Assembly (NCBI RefSeq): GCF_000715075.1 | Contig: NC_134095.1 | Span: forward strand, 58,028,419 to 58,092,418 | Direction of reading: 5' to 3' | Origin: Nicotiana tabacum | Lineage: Eukaryota; Streptophyta; Magnoliopsida; Solanales; Solanaceae | DNA length: 64,000 nucleotides | Part shown: positions 34,813 to 46,572 of the stretch, in pieces | Position numbering within the stretch: position 1 is the first letter of the stretch | Layout: each line of letters starts with the position of its first letter | Notes under the pieces: model-generated | Told to the model about the DNA's origin: nothing | Database searches by the model: none | The model's input: only the letters and a program-made list of their open reading frames with translations | Program-made: the position numbers and the translations under genes

Positions 34813-35298
34813 ACTTTTTGGAAAAATTTATATCTTACTTCTTTTAATATATCGACGGTAGATATAATAAATTTATAAATGAGTTTTAAGAACTGTAAAC
34901 GATGTTTTATATTTTTTAGAGAAAAATAAAAATAAGGAAAATATTTAAAAGGTAGATATTGTAAATCACAACCTTGTGGGCATAACACCGCTACACTTGA
35001 CATGTCACTACGCCTTGGCCTCGAAGGCAGCATTCGTAAGACATGTAGTTGCGATATCGTCGTTCCATGCGGCCTAGTGTGATAGGCATGCTGGGCCCTC
35101 TAATTGTGATATTATCGTCGAGCACGGCTTGATGTTATTGGTCAACGCTCTTGCCTGCGAAAAATACATAAGATCAAAAGAGGAATCTCGTAAAACGGAT
35201 AAATGAGCGTAAATGTACGTCGTTTTATGGTTTTCCACTTTGGGACCTAAAGCGGAAGAATGAAAGGTAATAAGGGGATTTTAAGTGCAAGGAATGTC

Positions 35299-35417
35299 AG
35301 ATGCGATCATACCAGCTCTAACGCACTGGATCCCATCAGAACTCCAAAGTCAAGGGTGCTTGGGCGAGAGTAGTACTAGGATGGGTGAACCCCTGGGAAG
35401 TCCTCGTGTTGCATCCC
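35299..35417 (+). pseudogene. 5S rRNA pseudogene 2
   Basis: Begins AGATGCGATC and ends GTTGCATCCC. Changes include CTCTAACGCACTGGA, A-box AAAGTCAAGGGTG and an extra base in GTGAACCCC. The later part (GGGCGAGAGTAGTACTAGG) is intact. A short TTTT follows. Confidence 0.85.
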
Positions 35418-35923
35418 TCTTTTGGCAAAATTTATATCTTACTTCTTTTAATATATCGACGGTAGATATAATACATTTATAAATGAGTTTTAAGCAATGT
35501 AAACGATATTTTTTATTTTTTAGGGAAAAGAAGAAATTTTTTAGGGAAAAATAAAAATAAGGAAAATGTTTAAAAGATAGATATTGTAAATCACGACCTT
35601 GTGGGCTTAACACCTTTGCACTTGACATGTCATTACGCTTTGGCCTCGAAGGCGGCATCCGTAAGACGTCTATTTGCGATGTCGTTGTTCCATGCGGCCT
35701 AGTGTAATAGGCATGCAGGGCCCTCTAATTGTGATATTATCGTCGAGCGTAACTTGTTGTTATTGGTCAACGCTTTTTCCCGCAAAAAATACTTAAGATC
35801 AAAAGAGGAATCGCGTAAAACGGATACATGAACGTAAATGTACGTCGTTTTAAGGTTTCACACTTTGGGACCTAAAGTGGAAAGGGGAAAGGTAATAAGG
35901 GAATTTAGAGTGCAAGGAATGTC

Positions 35924-36042
35924 GGATGCAATCATACCAGCACTAACGCACCGGATCCCATCAGAACTCCGAAATTAAGCGTGCTTGGGCGAGAGTAGTA
36001 CTAGGATGGATGACCCCCAGGAAAGTCCTCGTGTTGCATCCC
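35924..36042 (+). pseudogene. 5S rRNA pseudogene 3 (best preserved)
   Basis: GGATGCAATCATACCAGCAC onward, ending GTTGCATCC. The A-box region GAAATTAAGCGTGCTTGGG is nearly consensus. Changes include GGATGGATGACC and CAGGAAAGTCC. It is the copy nearest a functional 5S gene, but its terminator-like TTT is short. Confidence 0.8.
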
Positions 36043-36282
36043 TCTTTCTGGAAAAAATTATAGCTTACTACTTTTAATATATCGGCGGTAGATATCGTAA
36101 ATTTATAAATGGGTTTTAAGCAATGTAAATGATATTTTTTATTCTTTAGGGGAAAAAAGAATTTTTTTAAGGAAAAATAAAAAAAGGAAAATATTTAAAA
36201 GGTAGGTATTATAAATCACGACCTTACGGGCTTAACACCGTTGCACTTAACATGTCACTACGCCTTGTCCTCAAAGGAGGAT

Positions 36283-37631
36283 TGTTGCGACCAAAACACT
36301 CACGCAAGTGTACGCGATCGACAAGTAATATAGTAGTAAGTAAAGTATCGTTCCCACGAGCAATTGTGATCAACTTATCGACTGATGTAGACTCAAACAA
36401 TTATCAATTTATGCTATATTATTACAAAATATTTAAAGAACCAATTTACAACCTACTTAATAATTGCACAATAATTCAACACAAAATTACTACACCAATT
36501 TCACAATATGTTTATAACAATTTGGATAAATATATTTCCGGGTCATGGACTTGCTAGAAATTATGCTACTATTTTAGCTTAAAATGGATTTATTGAATTA
36601 TCCGGGTTATTGATTATAGGGTTAATAATATTCATAAGAATCTTTTGAGTTCTTATGCATCTATTCAAGTTAAACTAATACCTATATGTCTATGGTATTA
36701 ATATTAGCAAGAATGCATTTACAACTCGTATTTTTCAACCAAGCAAGGCAATTAAGTATAGTTCTATCTTAATTGCGAATCTTTCACCCGATGCCCAGGA
36801 TCCGGATCTTGCTCTATTTGATTCTATATGCAATCCAGAATTTTCTTTTTCAAGTTTAACTCAAGATTCGTAAATAATATTTTACTGTTAGCTACGCAGT
36901 AAAATAATTAACAGCAGAATCAAATAAACAACCCATAATGATAAATTCAAGATCATCAATTTAAGCTTCAAACAAAATAATCATCTAACATCCATGACCC
37001 AAGAATAATAGAGTTTTTAGCTACTCATAATCATACAAAAATCAACAATAAAAGTTTTAAACATAATATAAACAAACAAGTAGAAGAAAGTTTAGAAGAA
37101 CTCTTTGAATCCTTGCTCCAAGATGTTGTTCTTCTTCTCCTTTCTTAGCTCCAAGATGAAGCTCCTCCTTCTTCTATGGCTTTTTCTCCATCAAAATCTG
37201 ATCTCCTTTCTCAATAATGGAGCTTTACTTTATGTAAGTTGAGTGGATCCTCTCAGATTTCCCATTTTGCCCCAAAATAATTGATTTCCCGGACTGGACT
37301 AGCGCGGGAGCGCATGACCAGCGCACATCCCGCGCATATCGAGTTTCTTTCTGTCCAAGTCACTGAACTAGTGCGGGAGCGCATGACCACCGCATGACCA
37401 ACGCTAGTGGGGTTTTCTCTTGTTAAGATGTTGCTGCTCAACTTTTCGTCATTTGACTCCATTTTTCACTTGATTACCATCATAAATCCTCATTTGTTTA
37501 TTGAACTCCTGTGAGACATTAAAGTCATGATTAGAGCCAATTTTTTTGCATTATTTGAACATTTACAATAGTAAACCATCCTTAAGTTGAGCTAAAACAT
37601 AGGCTATATTAAACAATTTAGCCTATTATCA
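36283..37631 (-). mobile_element. Solo LTR (1349 bp) inside a 5S spacer
   Basis: TGTTGCGACC to CCTATTATCA, flanked by AGGAT at 36278-36282 and 37632-37636. The empty site is visible in a sister unit near 42890 (CAAAGGAGGCATCCGTAAG). About 98% identical by eye to the LTR at 41030-42379, which has the same right-hand AGGAT. Confidence 0.92.
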
Positions 37632-37900
37632 AGGATCCGTAAGACGTCTAGTTGCGATGGTGTCGTTCCATGCAGCCTAGTGTGATAGGCATGCTGGGCC
37701 TTCTAATTGTGATATTATCATCGAGCGCGGCTTGTTGTAATTTGTCAACGCTTTTTCCCGTGAAATATACATAAGATCAGAAGAGGAATCGCATAAAATA
37801 GATAAATGAGCGTAAATGTACGTCGTTTAAGGTTTTACACTTTGGGACCTAAACCGGAAGGAGCAAAGTTAATAAGGGAATTTAGAGTTCAAGGAATGTC

Positions 37901-37999
37901 AGATGTGTCATACCAGCACTAACACACCGGATCCCATCAAAACTCCGAAGCTAAACATGCTTGGGCGAGAGTAGTATTAGGAGGGGTGACCCCCGGGGA
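37901..37999 (+). pseudogene. 5S rRNA pseudogene 4 (3'-truncated)
   Basis: Starts AGATGTGTCATACCAGC and stops after GTGACCCCCGGGGAAC, about 99 bases, at the rearrangement junction. It shares every distinctive mutation with copy 5 (GATGTGTCAT, CATCAAAACTCC, GAAGCTAAACATG, AGTATTAGGAGGGG), so the two are duplicates. Confidence 0.85.
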
Positions 38000-38011
38000 A
38001 CTTGCCCGGTA
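37997..38011. other. Rearrangement junction with inverted filler
   Basis: GAACTTGCCCGGTAT sits between the broken 5S copy 4 and the LTR remnant. It is the exact reverse complement of ATACCGGGCAAGTTC at 39093-39107 in the neighbouring element, like filler copied during break repair. Confidence 0.6.
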
Positions 38012-38088
38012 TTGAACATTTACAATAGTAAACCATCCTTAAGTTGAGCTAAAACATAGGCTATATTAAACAATTTAGCCTATTATCA
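38012..38088 (-). repeat. 3' LTR remnant (77 bp)
   Basis: TTGAACATTTACAATAGTAA to CCTATTATCA, identical in layout to the right end of the LTRs at 37555-37631 and 42303-42379. Confidence 0.88.
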
Positions 38089-38101
38089 ACTCCCCACACT
38101 T
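38089..38101 (-). other. Polypurine tract of the non-autonomous element
   Basis: The minus strand reads AAGTGTGGGGAGT directly before the LTR start TGATAATAGG. Confidence 0.75.
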
Positions 38102-40046
38102 AGCTTATTGCTAGTCCTCGAGCAATCAACTATATTCTCTTGAGAATCTTTCGCTCAACCATTTCCTTTAATGTATTACACCTAGAACAATGTACATGTA
38201 TCACTCCTAGTAGTGAACAATCCTAAAAGTCAATTCTCAAGTGCCATGCAATATTCACACTTCCTCAAAATACTCTGCACAGAAGTCAAGACTTGCTTTT
38301 CCGACACGAATCATATGCCCTCACAATTACATCAACAAAAACTGAGTTCAATCCACCACATTCAATTCATATATTCACATATATCAAGGAAATCACTCAC
38401 TCTCACAAAAGAGGTCACATGCATGCAATTGGTACCATAAGCTTGCCCTTAATGTAAATCTCTACTAAGGTAGGCTAGCTCGATCCAAAATCAATTAGGA
38501 CTTTTTCATGGTTGTAATGTGGGCTAAGGGACGGGTAGGATGTATTTAGGAATAGTGACTCAACCCCTAAGCATTTTAACACATCACACGAGCAATTTTC
38601 AGCGTAAATTCTTCAACCCACTTCTCTTTCATACACAATATCATCCCACAAATATGCCCTTCTTCTTTAAGCACTCTATTAATCCATTCCCACTAGCTAG
38701 AGCAAAACACAATGTAATTATCTCTCCTTTTTTTTTCTTTTTCTTGTCACTCAATTTCTGCTAGTGGTGTATTCGTTTACAACATAAGTGCACCTTTCAT
38801 CCTTTTATTGGTTCCACTCAAAATTCACCCCACACTTATTTCCTTCTTACTTCTTTTAGTGCTCTTCTCACAATTAAAGTGCTTTAAGAGGTAAAAGGAT
38901 CAAAACAATGTCAATTAAGAACAAAAAGGGTATAGGCTTGTAATGCGGGTGCCAAACAAAAAGTCTGAAGGCTCAAAAGGATTAACTAGGGAAAAATTTT
39001 ATTTGTAATAAGCAATTAAGCTTAAAAAGGTGAAAGAAAGCCTAACATCATTTTTCAAACCGAGCATCACCTCAAATTTCGCTTCAACTCACATACCGGG
39101 CAAGTTCTAGACACAAGTACAATACATGGACTACACAAATACTCACCACACATGGCATATGACTCATTCCAGATCAGCTCATCAAGACACTTCATTACGA
39201 GCAGTCAATTCAGTAACAAACATACAATTTAAGGCACTTTCCATGAGATTCAACAATTAAGACTAAGCGCGTTACACTCTAGGGTCTATTGTGTTCAGGT
39301 GTGTCAACGCTATGGATTCACTTTTCTATAGCTTATAACTCCTTATTTTAGTCTACAAAATAAAAAAAATATAAAAACAAAAATTAAAAACTACCTATGC
39401 CCGGTTCAAGATAAACCCTTGGAAAAGAACCGCGGCTTAAAGAAAAACCAAGGGGGAATTGCTACACTACCTAAAAAAAAAAAATCTTTTTGTCGTTTTC
39501 TTTAGACTCACTTCCCTCAAGAAAATTCGTCTAAAAGATCCGTCGTAGGGAAAAGTCTAAGTTTTCTACCATTTTCAATTTTTTTTTCACATAAAAAAAT
39601 TAATCTTCTAAAATACTACACAACTACGAAGAAAAGAAATAAGAAGCTAAAATACTAAAAAGCTAATTATCAAAAGGAATTCTCCCACCCCACACTTAAA
39701 AGAGTGCAATGTCCCCAATGCACAAATAAAACAAAAATAACAAGGGTGGACAAGAAACTCCCTGAAAGGCCAAAGACCGAAGCACTGGCAGCTCACGGGG
39801 TACTCAGACTTCTCCCAAGGATGGTCCTTTGTGCAGGTACCTCACACTAGTTCCAACCAGCTGGCTCGCATTTGCACACTTTCAGTGGCTTTTCTTCTAT
39901 GCTCATAATCCTACAGCAAATGCTACAAAGGTAGAAAACTAAAATAAACAAAAATAAATAAAAATAAAAGAAAGCAATAAAGCTGGGTTGCCTCCCAACA
40001 AGCGCCTAATTTAACATCGCGGCACGACGTGAACCGCTTTTTGCCT
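38102..40046 (-). other. Non-coding internal region of the non-autonomous element
   Basis: About 1.9 kb without a credible gene on either strand. Near 39984 it contains GGTTGCCTCCCAACAAGCGC, a phrase I associate with Athila-like internal regions of Solanaceae. Otherwise AT-rich; nothing else seen. Confidence 0.6.
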
Positions 40047-40871
40047 CTACTTTGAACTTATAAATTGAACCCCTAACAAGGCATCAAGTCTGTCGCTATG
40101 CTTCTTTGGTGGGGCTACAAAGATAACCAGGCCAAGTAATAAATTTTTCACTCGACACTTCTCGGCCTTTGGATGAGGAATGTAATTTTTGCTTTTTGGC
40201 ACAATAAATTCAAGAATATAGACACTTTCATCCTCACTCTTTGACTTCCCCATAGGGTCAGGTGGCTCGATTACTATCTTACTATCTAAACACAATGTGA
40301 AAAAATGATTGGAATGAGGTCTAATGCGCCATAACTCATGAATTTTACTACTATTTACATCCCCATTTATACAAACACTCAATTCTTCTAAAGTAATGTT
40401 ATCTACTCCCTCACATGACTCTAGAGCACTCTTCTTAACATGGACATCCTCAAGAAAAATATGATCTAATGATTGGTATTCTTGTTTTAGCTCCTCTATT
40501 TGGTCTAGAAGATTTTTTTCAGCTTCATACAACTCATCATTAAATTGTTGGGCGTTACATGCATCAACCTTTGCACTCAAATCTAAATCCAAGTTATGCA
40601 CAACCAAGCCAAAATTATCATTTTTTTGTGCAAGCTCATCTCTCTCCTTAGACCAATCTTTCATCATCGTTGTTAGTAAACAACGTCGTTTCGCAGAATC
40701 CACTAATCGAGAATATCCGTCCCAATACCAACACTTACTCCCATATTCAAATTCAGGTGTCCAAGAGGTAAGGTCATGACTAGCAAAAAAATACGGGCCA
40801 TAAAAATCTTTGATTAACCAAGCGTCTTCATCATTAACCTTACCTCTGTATATTTCATCCTCAGATGTCAT
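40047..40871 (-). CDS. Uncharacterised 274-residue protein of the non-autonomous element
   Basis: An intact frame from ATG 40871 (MTSEDEIYRG) to a stop at 40047, the only long ORF in the element, starting about 135 bases after the primer site, where gag would normally be. The N-terminal 70 residues are aromatic-rich (SWTPEFEYGSKCWYWDGYSR). Residues about 65-150 are charged and helical, probably coiled coil (KERDELAQKNDNFG, EAEKNLLDQIEELKQEYQSL). The C-terminal third has VYILEFIVPKSKNYIPHP and a basic patch. I see no zinc knuckle, Gag core, protease or transmembrane segment. Survival of an open frame beside many decayed neighbours suggests youth or past selection. Function unknown. Confidence 0.6.
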   Translation of the reverse strand: MTSEDEIYRGKVNDEDAWLIKDFYGPYFFASHDLTSWTPEFEYGSKCWYWDGYSRLVDSAKRRCLLTTMMKDWSKERDELAQKNDNFGLVVHNLDLDLSAKVDACNAQQFNDELYEAEKNLLDQIEELKQEYQSLDHIFLEDVHVKKSALESCEGVDNITLEELSVCINGDVNSSKIHELWRIRPHSNHFFTLCLDSKIVIEPPDPMGKSKSEDESVYILEFIVPKSKNYIPHPKAEKCRVKNLLLGLVIFVAPPKKHSDRLDALLGVQFISSK

Positions 40872-41005
40872 CCTGAGAGAACTAGAAACATACTAAGAGA
40901 AAAATCAAATAGTTATAAAAATAACATATTTACAAAAAAGAAAAGAAAATAAACTTGTAAAGATAATAATAAAAGTCTAACCCAGAAGAATAGTTAATGT
41001 CTAAT

Positions 41006-41023
41006 TCCCTGGCAACGGCGCCA
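41006..41023 (-). other. Primer binding site of the non-autonomous element (tRNA-Asp type)
   Basis: The minus strand reads TGGCGCCGTTGCCAGGGA, six bases from the LTR end. It resembles the tRNA-Asp site of Athila elements; tRNA identity from memory. Confidence 0.8.
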
Positions 41024-41029
41024 AAAGCT

Positions 41030-42379
41030 TGTTGCGACCAAAACACTCACGCAAGTGTACGCGATCGACAAGTAATATAGTAGTAAGTAAAGTATCGTTC
41101 CCACGAGCAATTGTGATCAACTTATCGACTGATGTAGACTCAAACAATTACCAATTTATGCTATATTATTACAAAATATTTAAAGAACCAATTTACAACT
41201 TACTTAATAATTGCACAATAATTCAAAAACAAAATTACTACACCAATTTCACAATATGTTTATAACAATTTGGATAAATATATTCCCGGGTCATGTACTT
41301 GCTAGAGATCATGCTACTATTTTAGCTTAAGATTGATTTATTGAATTATCGGGGTTATTGATTATAGGGTTAATAATATTCATAAGAATCTTTCGAGTTC
41401 TTATGCATCTATTCAAGTTAAACTAATACCTATATGTCTATGGTATTAATATTAGCAAGAATGCATTTACAACTCCTATTTTTCAACCAAGCAAGACAAT
41501 TAAGTATAGTTCTATCTTAATTGCGAATCTTTCACCCGATGCCTAGGATCTGGATCTTGCTCTATTTGATTCTATATGCAATCAAGAATTTCCTTTTTCA
41601 AGTTTAACTCAAGATTTGTAAATAATATTTTACTGTTAGATACGCAGTAAAATAATTAACAGCAGAATCAAATAAACAATCCATAATGATAAATTCAAGA
41701 TCATCAATTTAAGCTTCAAACAACATAATCATCTAACATCCATGACCCAAGAATACTAGAGATTTTAGCTACTCATAATCATACAAAAATCAACAATAAA
41801 AGATTTAAACATAATATAAACAAACAAATAGAAGAAAGTTTAGAAGAACTCTTTGAATCCTTACTCCAAGATGTTGTTCTTCTTCTCCTTTCTTAGCTCC
41901 AAGATGAAGCTCCTCCTTCTTCTATGGCTTTTACTCCATCAAAATCTGATCTCCTTTCTCAATAATGGAGCTTTACTTTATGTAAGTTGAGTGGATCCTC
42001 TCAGATTTCCCATTTTGCCCCAAAATAATTGATTTCCCGGACTGGACTAGCGCGGGACCGCATGACCAGCGCACATCCCGCGCATATCGAGTTTCTTTCT
42101 GTCCAAGTCACTGAACTAGTGCGGGAGCGCATGACCAGCGCATGACCAACGCTAGTGGGGTTTTCTCTTGTTAAGATGTTGCTGCTCAACTTTTCGTCAT
42201 TTGACTCCATTTTTCACTTGATTACCATCATAAATCTTCATTTGTTTATTGAACTCCTGTGAGACATTAAAGTCATGATTAGAGCCAATTGTTTTGCATT
42301 ATTTGAACATTTACAATAGTAAACCATCCTTAAGTTGAGCTAAAACATAAGCTATATTAAACAATTTAGCCTATTATCA
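41030..42379 (-). repeat. 5' LTR of the non-autonomous element (1350 bp)
   Basis: TGTTGCGACC to CCTATTATCA, followed by AGGAT (42380-42384). It differs from the solo LTR at 36283 by roughly 28 substitutions or small indels by eye. Confidence 0.92.
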
Positions 42380-42648
42380 AGGATCCGTAAGACGTCTAGT
42401 TGCGATGGTGTCGTTCCATGCAGCCTAGTATAATAGGCATGCTGGGCCTGCTAATTGTGATATTATCATCGAGCACGGCTTGTTGTAATTTGTCAACGCT
42501 TTTTCCCGCGAAATATACATAAGATCAGAAGAGGAATCGCATAAAATAGATAAATGAGCGTAAATGTACGTCGTTTAAGGTTTTACACTTTGGGACCTAA
42601 ACCGGAAGGAGCAAAGTTAATAAGGGAATTTAGAGTTCAAGGAATGTC

Positions 42649-42766
42649 AGATGTGTCATACCAGCACTAACACACCGGATCCCATCAAAACTCCGAAGCT
42701 AAACATGCTTGGGCGAGAGTAGTATTAGGAGGGGTGACCCCCGGGGAAGTCCTCGTGTTGCATCCC
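42649..42766 (+). pseudogene. 5S rRNA pseudogene 5
   Basis: Full-length sister of copy 4 with the same mutations, ending GTTGCATCCC and followed by ACTTTTTTGG. Confidence 0.85.
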
Positions 42767-43155
42767 ACTTTTTTGGCTAAATTTATATCTTACTTCTTTT
42801 AATATATCAAAAGTATATATAGTAAATTCATAAATGAGTTTTAAGCAATTTATATCTTACGATTTTTATGCCTTGCCCTCAAAGGAGGCATCCGTAAGAC
42901 GTCTAGTTGCGATAGCGTTATTCCATGCGGCCTAGTGTGATAGGCATGCCGGGCCTTCTAATTGTGATATTATCATCGAGCGCGGCTTGTTGTTATTGGT
43001 CAACGCTTTTTCCCCCAAAAGATATATAAGATAAGAAGAGGAATCGCGTAAAACGAATAAATGAGCGTAAATGAACGTTGTTTAAGGTTTTACGCTTTAG
43101 GACCTAAAGCGGAAGGAGGAAAGGTAATAAGGGAATTTAGAGTGCAAGGAATGTT

Positions 43156-43273
43156 GGATGCTATCATACAAGCACTAACGCACCGGATCCCATCAGAACT
43201 TTAAAGTTAAGCAAGCTGGGAGAGAGTAGTACTAGGATGGGTGACTCCTTGGGAAGTCATCATGTTGCATCAC
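43156..43273 (+). pseudogene. 5S rRNA pseudogene 6
   Basis: Starts GGATGCTATCATAC. The internal promoter is damaged (AAAGTTAAGCAAGCTGGG, one base lost) and the end reads GTCATCATGTTGCATC. TTTTT follows. Confidence 0.85.
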
Positions 43274-43443
43274 TCTTTTTGGCAAAACTTATATCTTACT
43301 TCTTTATATATATCGACGGTAGATATAATAAATTAATAAATGAGTTTTAAGCAATGTAAACGGTGTTTTTTTTACATGAAATAATAATTTTTTTAAAATA
43401 AAATAATTACGGAAAAAAATAAGGAATATATTTAAAAGGTAGG

Positions 43444-46136
43444 TGTCACGTCCCTTTTTTCCCTCCGTGGAGAGGCGTTCCGGGTCTCGACATTCATGGG
43501 GTGTAATGACTCATTTCCTTTTGGGAATTGGGTATTTGAAGAGTCTCCACCTAATGATTTTTAGGTGCGTTAGGGCACCTATAAGATTTAACTACAACTA
43601 TGTTTTGATAACCAGAGATAGGGTAAGAGGTTAAAATTATCCTAAGGGAAATGTGTTAGGCACCCCTCAGGATCCACTAATGTGGTTCCCGGCCAGATAG
43701 TTTTTGTGAATTTATGCAATTAGCAAGTAGACAAATAAGGCTCAAGTAAGAGGGGATTTAAGTTTGAATACACAAGCGTTTGAAAACAATTATTAAAAGT
43801 CAAAATTGTGAAAAAAAGTTATAATTTAAACATGCTTGTGAATGTAAGAGGGGTCCTAGATTTGTTTGTAATATGTATTACATCAATGCAATACCCGGTA
43901 TGACATTCATCAGAAGAGGGGATATACGTGGTATTGACGCACCGGTCATCATATCCATTTCGACCCTCCCCACTCCATGAAGGTATTAAAGTGAGGATTG
44001 GTCTCGACCTCTATTGCGTGCTGTTACCCGTTCCCTTCCTATCAGTCCCGGAGGAATTTAGGACTACTATTCCTATAAAAGGGAGGTTTTAGGCTGACTC
44101 TTAGGTTTAAAGGCAAAAGGCTAAGGTGACATACAAAAACACGTAGGACTGTATTTAAAGGGGAATCATGTAAGCAGTTAGAAGGCTCATGCATACCTCC
44201 ACAAATAATGCATATAAATAGCACGACTTAGACACAGTTAAGGTCTGAATTTTAAAATCCTAAAGCAGGGTGTTTGAGTCAGAACCAGATTAATTATATA
44301 ACTCAGAAAAGAAGTCCGAATCAGGCATGCCTGCTGGTTGTAGCAATTGATAATTTACAAAGGCAATTCCAGTTTTTGTTTAAGTAATTACCTAAGGCTT
44401 GCCTAGGCATAAATAGTAATCAGTAATTATTCAGAATCATTAAGGAATTTGGAGATTATTATTATTACCTAAAACATGTTGTTCTAGGTGTCCAGCATAT
44501 AAAATTAAGGCTAGTTGGTTGTAAAGACTAAGTAGAATCGCTTTATTCCTTTTACGCATTCATAGTTAGCCTAAGTGTGCTTAAGATAATATAAATGAAA
44601 TCCTAAAGACATGGTATCTAATGTGGAGAATGATGTATATGCAGAATCCTAAACAGGATTTCTATATGCTCAAGTATTACGGCGTTTAAAACATGATTTC
44701 CAAAATATGCATAGATGATATGTTTGTTAACCTAAAATATGATCTCTAAGTGTACATGGCAGTAGAAACATGATTGTAGAAACAATGATTATTAACACAT
44801 TTAGCGCATGAATTTCGAAGTGATATGATAGCGAAATGGACATCCTGAAAATAGTAAGTGTAAATCCTGAGGAGCATGATCTCTAATGCATGAGATGAGT
44901 CCTAAGCATGGATTCTATTACGCAAGTAGAAATGTAAACCTAGCACATTCTTTCTACCCTTTTGATAGCTAAAAAATGCATATTTCTCAGCCCTTTTCAC
45001 TAGCCAACCCCATACTTGTTTACAAGTTTCTACAGACCAAATGATTGAATTACAAAATAAGTGCAGGAATAAGAAATTACAACCAAAGGAAGCCTGATCT
45101 TGACTTTCTCTCTGAGTTATATAATGAACCACTTCAATGCCAATATTTTTCCATGGCCTTTCTTATACCTGGGTGTGTTAGTGTTCCCTAAGGTCCTCAA
45201 GGGATCCCGGGCAGTGCTCACACCCAGATTTGCATAACCAGACAGAATGAGTGCAGTGTGGAAGGGCCAGCTCTTATGTGTCCAAGTTCAGAGGGAGCTC
45301 AAGTGTCCCAAGGTAAGGCTCAAACAAGAGGGGCAGAACTTAAATTCTAAGAATATAGTAGAAGTGCAGAACACATGTTGAAAGAGAGTTTGTTTTAAAA
45401 AAACTGGGTTGAAAGTTAATCAGTAACAGAGGTGATTTGAAAGCAATTGTAGTAGTAAAACTTAAAACTACACAGAATCAGTAGTTATACAAATGGGGGG
45501 GGGGTCAAGGGAGCTTGGGGATACACTTATTTGTAAGCACATGACCCCAGCAAGGGTCTGGTTTGGACATGCACAACAATAGCTGATACTGTCATGATCA
45601 CAGACCAGCCAAAAGAACACAAACACATTGGAGTGGATAGGGGTTTGGGATTCATAAGATAGCAAGTGCGTAATAAGTGACTGACAGAGTATGCCTTGAA
45701 ACACACATAGGGGAGTGCATTAAAGGGTAATGGGAAACATTATAGCATGCTGGTAAAGTAACTTGATAGTAGAACCACAGGTTGAAGTAGACAAGAATAA
45801 GAGAAATTGGAACAATTAAAGAAACATATTGTTGTTGAAACTTTTAAAATTAACTAGGACATACCAGTAGAGAAAATGCAAGGTGCAGAAAGGTAAAGCA
45901 AGAAGGATTCCACAGTCTAGCCTTGGCTTTTAGCCGGCTAAACAAAGCAATAACACAAGTAGTAGTAAAGAAAGAGAGAGTTTTGAGTGTGTGAGTGTGT
46001 TTAAAGAAAATAGGGTATGGTATTTATAGCTTTGAAAATGAGTAAAAAATAAGGTAACAAGTAAGGTTTTATCACAGGCATGCAAATAATCACAATCAGA
46101 ATCAATTAACATAAGTACTTCCCTTTAATGTTGTCT
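43444..46136 (-). repeat. 3' LTR of element 3, truncated on its right
   Basis: Begins TGTCACGTCC and follows the solo LTR at 21512 onward in order (GTCTCCACCTAATGATT, GTGTTAGGCACCCCTCAGGA, GTGGTTCCCGGCCAGATAG) as far as ACTTCCCTTTAAT. The remaining 2.2 kb and the polypurine tract are missing. No coding sequence. Confidence 0.85.
46021..46028 (-). promoter_or_regulatory. Candidate TATA box of the element 3 LTR
   Basis: The minus strand reads CTATAAATACC, aligned with 24025-24032. Confidence 0.55.
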
Positions 46137-46572
46137 TTGGACGGTTAGGATGACACCGTTGGACTATGAATGTTGTCTTTGGATGGTTAGGATGACGTCT
46201 TTAGACCATGATGTCCTAGGCCGTGAAGCGTATGATAAAGGATTCGCAGGCCATGAAATGATGCTCTCGGGCTATGAGGATGGTGCCTTCGAACCATGAT
46301 GCCTTTGAATATTGATATGAAAGAGATTGAAAGGGATCCTCAGGCCATGACACGATGTTTTTGGGCTATGAAGATGGTGCCTCTGAACGATGATGCCTTT
46401 GGATGAGTTGGCGATATTTCAACCCATAAAGGATGTAGTAGTATGATGGGGATAAGACAGAGCTTAGTCTTGTCAATTGAAGGGCAAAGCTTAGCTCGTA
46501 GGAAAAGCGGGATAAATAGTGCTTGAGATGGTGCTTAGTTTCGAAGAAAATGAGAGGCAGAGCTTAGCCTTA

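Larger units (their letters stand above)
38012..42379 (-). mobile_element. Non-autonomous LTR retrotransposon in the 5S array
   Basis: Minus-strand element: 5' LTR (41030-42379), tRNA-Asp-like primer site, a 2.9-kb internal region with one ORF, polypurine tract, and only the last 77 bases of the 3' LTR. The primer site is of the type used by Athila elements. No gag or pol is present, so it would need help to move. The right flank carries the same AGGAT duplication as the solo LTR at 36283-37631. Confidence 0.85.
34359..43443. repeat. Decayed 5S rDNA tandem array with insertions
   Basis: Six 5S-like genes on the plus strand share a conserved spacer (GTCAACGCTTTTTCCCGCG, GAGCGTAAATGTACGTCG, TTTGGGACCTAAAGCGGAAG). 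Gene starts at 34695, 35299 and 35924 are 604 and 625 bp apart; 42649 and 43156 are 507 bp apart. Two LTR insertions occupy 36283-37631 and 38012-42379. Both array edges are Ogre-type LTRs (34358 and 43444). Tobacco-type genomes have 5S units in this size range. Confidence 0.9.

Noticed and set aside
34695..43273. 5S-like copies as Cassandra TRIM retrotransposons, which carry 5S sequence in their LTRs
   Set aside because: There is one 5S copy per 500-625-bp unit in head-to-tail order with a conserved spacer, and no LTR ends, primer site or polypurine tract around single copies. A true 5S rDNA array explains it better.
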